A stretch of 64,000 bases of DNA, from assembly GCF_000622325.1 (NCBI RefSeq), contig NZ_JASE01000005.1:186001-250000 (forward strand). Reading direction: 5' to 3'. Under the pieces are notes generated by a model. The model worked only from the letters and a program-made list of their open reading frames with translations. It had not been told where the DNA came from and did no database searches. How positions within the stretch are numbered: the stretch's first letter is position 1; each line of letters opens with the position of its first letter. Shown piece by piece: positions 16,739 to 24,389 of the stretch. Source of the DNA: Sulfitobacter geojensis. Lineage in GTDB: Bacteria; Pseudomonadota; Alphaproteobacteria; Rhodobacterales; Rhodobacteraceae. The position numbers were made by a program, and so were the translations under genes.

Positions 16739-17459
16739 GCGGTGCCCCCCGTAAGTACGCCAGCAACTTGGCCTGACATGTCAGTGTTTCAGGCGCGTTA
16801 ATGTCGCGCAAAGCCTTGGTCGGCGGCACGGGCCAGTTTTGCGTGCGTTGCGCTGACATGACAGAAATCTGATGGGCAAGCCGTGCCGCCTCGGCGGGGT
16901 CATGGGTGACCAACAGGACGGTGCGCCCCACCAGCAACTCCGCCGCCAATTCCTGCATGTCGGCCCTTGTTCCCGCATCCAAGGCAGAGAACGGTTCATC
17001 CAGAAAAACAACCGGCCGATCCTCGAACAGTGTGCGGGCAAGGGCAGCCCTCTGGCGCATCCCCCCTGACAGCGTGGTGGGTTTTTGATCTGCATGGCCG
17101 GACAGCCCGACCCTGTGCAACAGATCGCTGGCCCGATCTTTGTTTAAGGGTTTGCCGCGCAAACGCGCGCCGATCAGCACATTGTCCAAAACGGTCAACC
17201 ACGGCAGCATCAAATCCGACTGCGCCATATAGCTGATGCGACCGTCAATTACCGCCCCGTCTGTGGCCCGAATAGTGCCGTCAAATCTGCCACCTGTCTC
17301 AAGACCAAGGATCAACCGCAGGATCGTTGATTTTCCAACGCCGGAACGCCCCAAAAGACAGGTCCATTGACCACCGGGAATGTCGAGATCGACATCAAAC
17401 AACAGATCGCCGTTGATATAATGTCGTCCCTTGATCGAGATACCCGGCGACAGGATCAT
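16725..17459 (-). CDS. thiZ: ABC transporter ATPase for thiamine pyrimidine precursor (ThiZ)
   Basis: A 244-residue ABC ATPase. Walker A is LLGRSGVGKSTILRL, the signature is LSGGMRQRAALAR, Walker B is VVFLDEPFSALD and the switch His is in VTHDPAEAA. It energises ThiX/ThiY import. Its start overlaps the tenA stop by 4 bp, and it overlaps thiX by 14 bp at its 3' end. Confidence 0.9.
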   Translation of the reverse strand: MILSPGISIKGRHYINGDLLFDVDLDIPGGQWTCLLGRSGVGKSTILRLILGLETGGRFDGTIRATDGAVIDGRISYMAQSDLMLPWLTVLDNVLIGARLRGKPLNKDRASDLLHRVGLSGHADQKPTTLSGGMRQRAALARTLFEDRPVVFLDEPFSALDAGTRADMQELAAELLVGRTVLLVTHDPAEAARLAHQISVMSAQRTQNWPVPPTKALRDINAPETLTCQAKLLAYLRGAPHEVA

Positions 17460-18136
17460 CGACCGTTCAGCCCCATTTGCCAGAATCCGACTTCCAGTTT
17501 TGTGGCCATGCTAAAGCGGTCTTGCAGAACGCTGGCGCGGCTGGCCTGCGTCAGATCACCGATCCGGCGAATTACAGCGGCATCGATCATCGTACCCACG
17601 TTTTTGCAAACCATTTGATATTCAGGGTCCGCATAGGTGGCGATCCAATCCGCATAGGGCGTGTCGTCCGCTTTGCTCGCGGCCAAGCGCAACCCGATTT
17701 CTCCGTACCCCATCACGCAGGGGGACAACGCAGCCATCAAATCAAGAAAGTCGCCTTGCAGCCCCGCGTCCATAACATACCGCGTATAGGCAAGGTTCTC
17801 GACAGCTTCGGTCGCCGCGAACAAAGTTGCTTCGTCGATGCCTTCTGCCGCACAGGTTTTGACGTGCAGCGACATCTCGTGATTGACCAAGGCATCCACG
17901 GTACCCGCACAGATTTTCATTTCATCAAGCGTTTCCGATTTGACCACGGCAAGTGACCACGCCCGCGCAAAGTGAACCAGAAAAACGTAGTCCTGCACCA
18001 GATAATGCAGGAACGCAGGACGCGGCAGGGTGCCATCGCCAAGCCCCTGCACAAAGGCGTGATGCGTATAATCATGCCACAGCCCCGCCGCGCCCTCGCG
18101 CCAAAGCGCGAAGGTTTTTCCATAATCCGGTGTCAT
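17456..18136 (-). CDS. tenA: Aminopyrimidine aminohydrolase / thiaminase II (TenA)
   Basis: A 226-residue TenA-family protein. The active-site Cys is in SPCVMGYGEIG, and the N-terminal LWREGAAGLWHDYTHHAFVQ and LQDYVFLVHFARAW helices are typical. TenA hydrolyses aminomethylpyrimidine from degraded thiamine to HMP, feeding ThiD. Between thiY and thiZ the role is pyrimidine salvage: the ABC system imports the breakdown product and TenA deaminates it. Confidence 0.9.
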   Translation of the reverse strand: MTPDYGKTFALWREGAAGLWHDYTHHAFVQGLGDGTLPRPAFLHYLVQDYVFLVHFARAWSLAVVKSETLDEMKICAGTVDALVNHEMSLHVKTCAAEGIDEATLFAATEAVENLAYTRYVMDAGLQGDFLDLMAALSPCVMGYGEIGLRLAASKADDTPYADWIATYADPEYQMVCKNVGTMIDAAVIRRIGDLTQASRASVLQDRFSMATKLEVGFWQMGLNGR

Positions 18137-19074
18137 CAGTTCGCCGTCACGTCGATTGCGATTTGCGAAACTGGGTTTTGTGAGGGGATCAATCCTGCCT
18201 CGTGCAAGAACGCTTCAAACGCCGCATAGCGCCCTTCGTCCATTGCAGTGGGGCGCAGGGCGAAACGAGGCAATGTATCGACCCATGCTTTGGCGTTCAA
18301 CTCGTCCTGCAATTCAGCAGATGTGCCTGAAAAGATCTTCCAGCTGTCTTCGGGATGGTTCACGATATACTGCGTCGCCTTTTCGGTCGCGGCCAGAAAG
18401 CGGGCAATCATGCCTTTGTCCATCGTGCCAGAATGCGCCACGTAGATCAGTTCGTCATAAGGTGGCAGGCCTTCTTCCTCGACGAAAAAGCAGTTGCCCT
18501 CGATCCCTTCGATTTCCATCTGGTTCAATTCAAAGTTGCGATACGCACCGATCACCGCATCGACCTGCCCGGACATCAAAGAGGGTGACAAGGACCAGTT
18601 CACGTTTACCAACTCCACGTCGTCCAAAGACAACCCGTGATGCCGCAGGATCGACCCCAAGACGGCTTCTTCCACGCCGCCGACAGAAAACCCGACCTTT
18701 CGGCCTGCCAAATCCGCCGGGGACTGAATGGGACCGTCGGCAAGGGCTAGCAAGCAATTCAAGGGGGTCGCGACCAATGTGCCGACACGTTGCAAAGGTA
18801 ACCCTTCGTGGATTTGCAGGTGCAGTTGCGGCTGATATGAAATCGCAAGATCAGCCTGCCCCGCAGCAACCATTTTTGGCGGGTCGGACGGGTCGGCAGG
18901 TGCAATGATTTCCACCTCAAGATCCTGTTCGGCGAAATAGCCCTTTTCTTGTGCGACGATGATGGGGCCGTGGTCCGGGTTCACAAACCAATCCAGCAGA
19001 ACAGTCATGTCATCGGCCGCCATCAGCGGTGCCGCCGCAAACGAAATCGCGGCGGTAAGGGAAGTAAGTTTCAT
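18136..19074 (-). CDS. thiY: Periplasmic binding protein for thiamine pyrimidine precursor (ThiY)
   Basis: A 312-residue NMT1/THI5-like binding protein. A signal peptide (MKLTSLTAAISFAAAPLMA) precedes VLLDWFVNPDHGPIIVAQEK, the usual start of ThiY and related proteins; DLAISYQPQL and GRKVGFSVGGVEEAVL follow. It binds formylaminopyrimidine or a related compound for ThiXZ. Its stop and the tenA start share one base (TGATG). Confidence 0.9.
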   Translation of the reverse strand: MKLTSLTAAISFAAAPLMAADDMTVLLDWFVNPDHGPIIVAQEKGYFAEQDLEVEIIAPADPSDPPKMVAAGQADLAISYQPQLHLQIHEGLPLQRVGTLVATPLNCLLALADGPIQSPADLAGRKVGFSVGGVEEAVLGSILRHHGLSLDDVELVNVNWSLSPSLMSGQVDAVIGAYRNFELNQMEIEGIEGNCFFVEEEGLPPYDELIYVAHSGTMDKGMIARFLAATEKATQYIVNHPEDSWKIFSGTSAELQDELNAKAWVDTLPRFALRPTAMDEGRYAAFEAFLHEAGLIPSQNPVSQIAIDVTAN

Positions 19075-20066
19075 GTCGGTTGTCTTTCAGTTTCGGGCGT
19101 ATCGCCCATTGCGATTAAGGTAATCTCGCCGTCCCAATAGGAACGAAGATGCGTTGCCGCTTGCCAAGCCCGCAAACCGGAACGGCATGCAAAGACCGCG
19201 CGCTGGTTGGCTGCGGGCCTCGGGCATTGTTCGGCAAACTGTGCGACGTTCAGACGGCGCGCTTGGCGGGCAACAGGAACGGTTGCTTCGGTGGTGTCGC
19301 GCAGTTCAACCACGAAATCGCTGACGTCGATCTCGGATGCCGCAATAAATTTCAGATCCGGCGCAGGGTCCGGTGCCAGATCAAAGCGAAAGCTGCTGGA
19401 GTGGAACCGTTGCATGTCAAATCGGATCAGCTGTCCCAAGGGCGATGGTTTCTGATCAATCAAATGCGCCAAAGCCATCTGCGCCATTGCCGCGCCGATC
19501 ATGCCCACAACCGGCCCCATCACGCCTGCGGTCGCACAAGTCGCCGCGCGATCAGGCAGGTCGGGAAATACGGCGCGCAACGAGGGCGCGGTATGGCAAA
19601 ACCCGCCGACATACCCGCCGAACTCCAAAACAGAGGCGCTGATAAGCGGGACATCAAGTGCCTTGCACGTATCGGACAGAATATAGCTGGTCGCAAAGCT
19701 GTCGGCGCAGTCCAGAACAAGCGTGCTTTGCGAAACAAGCGCCAGTGCATTCACCGGATCGAGTTGCGCTTCGAGCGTTTCAATCGTGCAGTCCGTGTTC
19801 AATCCGCGCAGTGTTTCTGCCGCCGCCTCCACCTTGGTTTTACCAACGTCAGCTTCGCGAAACAGTGTTTGACGATGAAGGTTGGACAGGCTCACGCGGT
19901 CACCGTCCATCACTGTCAGCCGTCCAACACCCGCCCCGACCAGATATTGCAATGCCGGCGCGCCAAGCCCCCCAACACCAACCACAAGAACATGGCTTTG
20001 CCGGATTGCCGCCTGCCCAGCATCGGCGACGCTTGGTAAAACGGTTTGGCGTTCATACCTGCTCAT
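19071..20066 (-). CDS. thiF: ThiF/MoeB/HesA-family adenylyltransferase with C-terminal rhodanese-like domain
   Basis: A 331-residue E1-like enzyme. The nucleotide-binding motif is VVGVGGLGAPALQYL, the Arg/Asn pair is in LSNLHRQTLF, and DCADSFATSY carries the catalytic Asp. The last 70 residues resemble a rhodanese domain with Cys in VFACRSGLRAW. It adenylates the ThiS C-terminal Gly before sulfur transfer, and the rhodanese part may donate sulfur. The zinc CxxC pairs of MoeB are not evident. The ATG at 20064-20066 overlaps the thiE stop (ATGA). Confidence 0.87.
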   Translation of the reverse strand: MSRYERQTVLPSVADAGQAAIRQSHVLVVGVGGLGAPALQYLVGAGVGRLTVMDGDRVSLSNLHRQTLFREADVGKTKVEAAAETLRGLNTDCTIETLEAQLDPVNALALVSQSTLVLDCADSFATSYILSDTCKALDVPLISASVLEFGGYVGGFCHTAPSLRAVFPDLPDRAATCATAGVMGPVVGMIGAAMAQMALAHLIDQKPSPLGQLIRFDMQRFHSSSFRFDLAPDPAPDLKFIAASEIDVSDFVVELRDTTEATVPVARQARRLNVAQFAEQCPRPAANQRAVFACRSGLRAWQAATHLRSYWDGEITLIAMGDTPETERQPT

Positions 20067-20659
20067 CGCGTCGCTTTCAGCCACGCGCTTACGCGTTCTT
20101 CGGGGTCTTCGTTCAGCGTGATGTCGGTGACGGCCGCCACCACATCAGCGCCCGCGTCGAATGCGCCCGCGGCGCGGTCAATCGACATGCCCCCGATTGC
20201 AATTAAAGGCGTGCCCCCGATCAAAGCGCGCCATGTGGCCAGTTTGGCAACGCCCTGTTCGTGCCATTTCATCTTTTTCAGGATTGTCGGGTAAATCGGC
20301 CCGAGTGCGATGTAATCCGGCGCAAGCGCCAGCGCCCGTCTCAACTCTGCCTTGTCATGCGTGCTGATCCCGAGCCGCAGGCCAGCCGCACGGATGGCCG
20401 CGATGTCTGCATCATCAAGATCTTCCTGACCGAGGTGGATATAATCGCATCCTGTATCAATCGCCGCCTGCCAATAATCGTTAACGATCAAGGTGCAACC
20501 GTGGCGCGCGCACACCAGTTTCGACCGCTCGATATGCGCCGTCACGACGTCGGGTGGCATGTCTTTCATCCGCAGCTGCACCAGCTTGATGCCCAAGGGA
20601 ACAAGTCGTTCAATCCAGTCAGCGCTGTCGAAAATCGGGTAAAAGCGATCCAGTGTCAT
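20063..20659 (-). CDS. thiE: Thiamine phosphate synthase
   Basis: A 198-residue TIM-barrel enzyme that joins HMP-pyrophosphate and thiazole phosphate to thiamine phosphate. Recognisable segments are [49 protein letters not shown] and PLIAIGGM. It overlaps thiG and thiF by 4 bp each. Some bacteria carry a ThiE-like TenI here, but the retained VNDYW and HLGQEDL segments favour true ThiE. Confidence 0.9.
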   Translation of the reverse strand: MTLDRFYPIFDSADWIERLVPLGIKLVQLRMKDMPPDVVTAHIERSKLVCARHGCTLIVNDYWQAAIDTGCDYIHLGQEDLDDADIAAIRAAGLRLGISTHDKAELRRALALAPDYIALGPIYPTILKKMKWHEQGVAKLATWRALIGGTPLIAIGGMSIDRAAGAFDAGADVVAAVTDITLNEDPEERVSAWLKATR

Positions 20660-21429
20660 TGCAGGAATGCCTTTCCGATCACAGGGGTCGAAGGGGATGC
20701 CATGTCGCGCGGTTCCATCGGGTCTGCGGCCTGGGCCAGTTGTCCCGCTTTGATGGCAATTGCGAATGCTTCGGCCATTGCGGCAGGGTCACCGGCCTTT
20801 GCCACAGCGGTGTTGAGCAGAACTGCGTCAAATCCCAGCTCCATCGCAGCGGCGGCTTGTGATGGCAGGCCAAGACCGGCATCAATTACCAAGGGCACGT
20901 CAGGAAAATGCGCACGCATGGCCCGCAACCCGAAGATATTGTTCAGCCCAAGCCCCGACCCGATCGGTGCACCCCATGGCATCAGCACTTCGCATCCTGC
21001 GTGCAGCAATTTGTCAGCCACCACCAGATCTTCGGTTGTGTAGGGAAACACCTGAAACCCGTCTTCGGTCAGGATGCGCGCCGCATCGACAAGGCCGAAA
21101 ACATCGGGTTGCAAGGTATCTTCTTCGCCTATCACCTCCAGCTTGATCCACTTGGTGTCAAAAACCTCGCGCGCCATATGCGCCGTCGTGACCGCCTCTT
21201 TCACACTGTGACAACCAGCGGTGTTGGGCAGTACGTGTACGCCCAGGTCCTTGATCAGTTCCCAGAAATCCTGTCCCGCGCGGTCCTGTCCACTTTCGCG
21301 TCGCAAGGACACGGTCGCGACGCTGGCGCCGCTGCGCGTAAAGGCATCAGCCAAGATTGCCGGTGACGGGTATTGGGCGGTCCCCAACATGAAACCGTTG
21401 GTCAGTTGCGTGCCATAGAAGGGGCGCAT
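20656..21429 (-). CDS. thiG: Thiazole synthase
   Basis: A 257-residue ThiG. The Schiff-base Lys is in [11 protein letters not shown], with [19 protein letters not shown] and [14 protein letters not shown] forming the phosphate-binding loops. It builds the thiazole ring from deoxyxylulose-5-phosphate, dehydroglycine from ThiO and ThiS thiocarboxylate. It starts 3 bp after thiS and overlaps thiE. Confidence 0.95.
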   Translation of the reverse strand: MRPFYGTQLTNGFMLGTAQYPSPAILADAFTRSGASVATVSLRRESGQDRAGQDFWELIKDLGVHVLPNTAGCHSVKEAVTTAHMAREVFDTKWIKLEVIGEEDTLQPDVFGLVDAARILTEDGFQVFPYTTEDLVVADKLLHAGCEVLMPWGAPIGSGLGLNNIFGLRAMRAHFPDVPLVIDAGLGLPSQAAAAMELGFDAVLLNTAVAKAGDPAAMAEAFAIAIKAGQLAQAADPMEPRDMASPSTPVIGKAFLQ

Positions 21430-21432
21430 CTC

Positions 21433-21630
21433 TTATCCTCCCTGCATCGGTGCAAGGATCTCGACAGTATCGCCGGTGCTGAGCGCATGCTGCGCACGTA
21501 CCGTTGCCGGCACAAAGACCCCGTTCACCGCGGTTGCAATCTTGGCGTCCCCCAGACCCTCGGCCGTGATCAGGTCGGCCAAGGTCGTAACCCGCACATC
21601 AATTGGTTCACCATTAAGCTGCAGTCTCAT
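21433..21630 (-). CDS. thiS: Sulfur carrier protein ThiS
   Basis: A 65-residue ubiquitin-fold carrier ending in the required Gly-Gly (APMQGG). MRLQLNGEPIDV and VAVNGVFVPA are typical. The terminal Gly is adenylated by ThiF and then thiocarboxylated for ThiG. Its start overlaps the thiO 3' end by 17 bp. Confidence 0.95.
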   Translation of the reverse strand: MRLQLNGEPIDVRVTTLADLITAEGLGDAKIATAVNGVFVPATVRAQHALSTGDTVEILAPMQGG

Positions 21631-22609
21631 CCATCACCTCGGGTATTTCATTGTCAAAAATAAGCGCGGCGACCATGCGTGCGAGGGCAGGTGCCAACAG
21701 GAAACCGTGCCGGAACAAGCCATTGGCGCGGATCAGATTACCATCGCGGCGGATGCGCGGCAGGTTGTCGGGAAAGGCCGGTCGGCTGTCGACGCCGATT
21801 TCAAGCACTTCTGCTTCGCCAAACGCTGGGTTTAACGCATAGGCTGCGCTGAGCAATTCCAGCAAGGCGCGCGCGGTTACATGCTGGCCTGCGTGACCCT
21901 CAACCATCGTGGCCCCCAGCATAAAAACACCATCGCCCCGCGGCACGATATAAAGCGGCACGCGCGGGTGCAGCATCCTGACAGGGCGGGTCAATGTGAC
22001 CTCCAGGCAGGACAGGACCAGCATTTCACCTTTGACGCCACGCAAATCGGCCAAATCAGCCTTGGCCTGAAATCCACGGCAATCAACGGTCAGTCCGCGT
22101 TGGGCATATGCCACAGGATCGGCGTCATCCTGTTCAAACCGCGCACCATCCGCCAACAGGCGCGCGCGCAGTTGGGCAAGGGCGCGACGCGGGGCAAGGT
22201 GGGCTTCGCTTTCGAAGAATAGGCCTTTTGCAAAGCGATCCCCCAAGTCCGGCTCAAGGGATGAAATTTCGGTGCCTGATACTTCGCGATATCCCGTCGT
22301 GCGCCGCGCGAACCGCGTGAGGTCGGATTTGTCACGGGCCGGCGACACAACCAAAGAGCCACGTCGCTGCACCGCACCGGTTTTGGCATCCCACCAATCA
22401 GCCGCCTCGCACCCCAAGCGGACAACCGGCTCTTCCGCGCTTTCGCCCTCGCAGAACGGGGCCAGCATGCCACCTGCCCACCATGAACAGGCGTGCGGAC
22501 CAGCGGTGTCGTGCCGGTCCACCACGACCACGCTGGCCCCGCGATCCAACAATGCGCGTGCCACACACAGGCCTGCAACGCCCGCCCCTATGACCGTGAC
22601 ATCACTCAT
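21614..22609 (-). CDS. thiO: Glycine oxidase ThiO
   Basis: A 331-residue FAD-dependent oxidase of the DAAO family. The dinucleotide motif is VTVIGAGVAGLCVARAL and the C-terminal FAD contact is NLIRANGLFRHGFLLAP. It oxidises glycine to iminoacetate for ThiG, the oxygen-dependent alternative to ThiH. The ATG at 22607-22609 overlaps the thiD stop (ATGA); a TTG two codons earlier is less likely. Confidence 0.92.
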   Translation of the reverse strand: MSDVTVIGAGVAGLCVARALLDRGASVVVVDRHDTAGPHACSWWAGGMLAPFCEGESAEEPVVRLGCEAADWWDAKTGAVQRRGSLVVSPARDKSDLTRFARRTTGYREVSGTEISSLEPDLGDRFAKGLFFESEAHLAPRRALAQLRARLLADGARFEQDDADPVAYAQRGLTVDCRGFQAKADLADLRGVKGEMLVLSCLEVTLTRPVRMLHPRVPLYIVPRGDGVFMLGATMVEGHAGQHVTARALLELLSAAYALNPAFGEAEVLEIGVDSRPAFPDNLPRIRRDGNLIRANGLFRHGFLLAPALARMVAALIFDNEIPEVMDETAA

Positions 22610-23415
22610 GTCCAAAGACCGTGAAAGTGATGGACCGGCCCGTGCCCCTTGCCGATTTTCAAACTGTCCGCAGCCTTGATCGCCGCCTGAAGATACCCGT
22701 GCGCAACGCTTACCGCTTCGTTTAGGGCAAGTCCCTGCGCCAGTTGTGCCGCGATCGCCGCAGAATAGGTACAGCCGGTGCCATGGGTGTTTGCGGTGTC
22801 AATGCGCGGCGCAGATCGCGTGATTACAACACCCCCCTTGTCGACCAGCACATCGGTGCAGATGCCGCCGGTCGCGTGCCCCCCCTTCATCAAAACAGCG
22901 CGTGGCCCCATCGCCACAAGCCGCTCGCCCTGCGCGATCATTTCTTCCGGTGTCGTCGCCTCTGCTTCATTCAACAGGCGCGCAGCCTCCGGCAAATTCG
23001 GGGTAAGAAGGCTGGCCAGCGGTAAGATCTGTTCGATCAACGCAGCGACAGCGGCGTCCTGCAACAGGGCATCGCCCGATTTTGCAATCATCACCGGATC
23101 CACAACAACTGGCCCGTCAAATGTCGCCAAGCGCTGCGCCGTCGCCTTAATGATCGAAACAGAGAACAGCATCCCCAGCTTGATCGCATTCACAGCAAGG
23201 TCCGACAGAACCGCGTCGATTTGTGCGGCAACGACATCTGCGGGGATTTCGTGAACAGCAGTTACAGATTGGGTATTTTGAGCCGTTACCGCAGTAATGA
23301 CACTGGCACCATAGACCCTGTTCGCCGACATCGCCTTTAGATCGGCCTGCACACCAGCTCCGCCGCCACTATCAGAGCCGGCAATGGTCAGGGCAATCGG
23401 GGTCTGGTTCGTCAC
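22606..23415 (-). CDS. thiD: Hydroxymethylpyrimidine / phosphomethylpyrimidine kinase
   Basis: A 269-residue ribokinase-fold kinase that phosphorylates HMP and HMP-P. Motifs are TIAGSDSGGGAGVQADLK, VVVDPVMIAKSG, LLTPNLPEA and the anion-hole NTHGTGCTYSAAIA. It is the first gene of the thiamine operon. The GTG at 23413-23415, preceded by GGAGA, is preferred to upstream starts that would enter the riboswitch leader. ThiC is not in the window. Confidence 0.92.
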   Translation of the reverse strand: MTNQTPIALTIAGSDSGGGAGVQADLKAMSANRVYGASVITAVTAQNTQSVTAVHEIPADVVAAQIDAVLSDLAVNAIKLGMLFSVSIIKATAQRLATFDGPVVVDPVMIAKSGDALLQDAAVAALIEQILPLASLLTPNLPEAARLLNEAEATTPEEMIAQGERLVAMGPRAVLMKGGHATGGICTDVLVDKGGVVITRSAPRIDTANTHGTGCTYSAAIAAQLAQGLALNEAVSVAHGYLQAAIKAADSLKIGKGHGPVHHFHGLWT

Positions 23416-23483
23416 GTGCACATCTCCATACAATGGGTGTGCCAACGTGAGAATGAGCCTCGTGCGGTATCGGTCGCACAATC

Positions 23484-23575
23484 TACCCGTTCCCTACGCC
23501 GGCATAACCCGGATCAGGTTCGACGGGTCGGTGCACGCACCTCTCAGCCCAAACGGGCCCCCCGACGGATAATTT
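23484..23575 (-). ncRNA. TPP (THI-box) riboswitch
   Basis: On the minus strand the leader contains CTGAGAG (23541-23547), GAACCTGATC (near 23513-23522) and TATGCCGGCGTAGGGA (near 23491-23506), the conserved blocks of the TPP aptamer. The paired arm GGGCCCGTTTGGG is near the 5' end. It lies about 70 bp before the thiD start, so it can control the whole thiD-thiX operon, most simply by masking the thiD ribosome binding site. Confidence 0.95.
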
Positions 23576-23823
23576 CGCTACTGCGGTGCCGTGTCTGACG
23601 ACGCCGCAGCAGAATTCATGTGCTATCGATAGGACAGAAGATCGGGAACTGCAACAACTGTGATTGCGCAAGCGTGTACCGCTGCAAAAACTTCCAGCCG
23701 CGTCCGGTTCGCAAAAGCGTGCCAATTAAGTCAGGGAAAACACGCAATTATGCCGACCCGTTTCGCAGAAACCGCGCATTTGATGCTGCGACAAAGGCTG
23801 GCCCTAGAGGCGTGTGTACGCCC

Positions 23824-24387
23824 TTACTTCAACCCGTTGCGCGCGATGTATTGCGCCAGATCAAGGATCAATTGGCCACGCGCGCGGGCAATGGCGTTCG
23901 GGCCGCCCTTGGGGTCAAAAGCAACGCTCAGCTCGAACAGGCCGGAGCGCTCGCGTCGACCGTCCGCCACCGCCACGAAATACTGACCGGACGTGTTGAA
24001 TGACCCGCTGGTAGTTGCGACCAGTTCAGAGAAACGGATTTCCAAGCGGGCATCGGGAAACTCTTCAAAAGGCCAGGGTTCGGACGCGACGCGACGCTTC
24101 GTGAGCCGCGCGAGGTTCTGGCTAAGCTCCAGCGCAATCGCGCGATCAGGCGCGTCGGCCCACAGCACATCGGATGAACTGGTAAGCGTGCCGTCTTCGC
24201 GCCGGATAGAGATTTCGTCAGATGCTGCGTAACTGGGCAGGGAAACGTCCTTGACCTCGACCGAGGCAAACCCGATGCGCATGGTTTCCGCAATCACCGG
24301 CGGGCTGACGGCAAAGCGTTCGGGCGATCCGCAAGCTGCGATCAACGTCAGCAGCGCAAAAGGAATAAAACGGGCAGCAAAGGTCAT
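23824..24387 (-). CDS. pqiC: PqiC-like lipoprotein, ABC-type transport auxiliary component
   Basis: A 187-residue outer-membrane lipoprotein of the PqiC family. A signal peptide ends in the lipobox LIAAC with Cys19 lipidated, and the domain contains ISIRREDGTL, VLWADAPDRAIALEL and a C-terminal FDPKGGPNAIARARGQL. In the Pqi system PqiC receives lipids from the PqiB tube at the outer membrane. It starts 2 bp after the pqiB stop and is the last gene of the operon. Confidence 0.88.
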   Translation of the reverse strand: MTFAARFIPFALLTLIAACGSPERFAVSPPVIAETMRIGFASVEVKDVSLPSYAASDEISIRREDGTLTSSSDVLWADAPDRAIALELSQNLARLTKRRVASEPWPFEEFPDARLEIRFSELVATTSGSFNTSGQYFVAVADGRRERSGLFELSVAFDPKGGPNAIARARGQLILDLAQYIARNGLK

Positions 24388-24389
24388 GT

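Noticed and set aside
18156-18908. 250-codon plus-strand frame
   Set aside because: It lies entirely opposite thiY, which has clear family motifs; the Arg/Pro-rich translation matches no family.
19149-20039. 296-codon plus-strand frame
   Set aside because: It is antisense to thiF and shows no recognisable motif.
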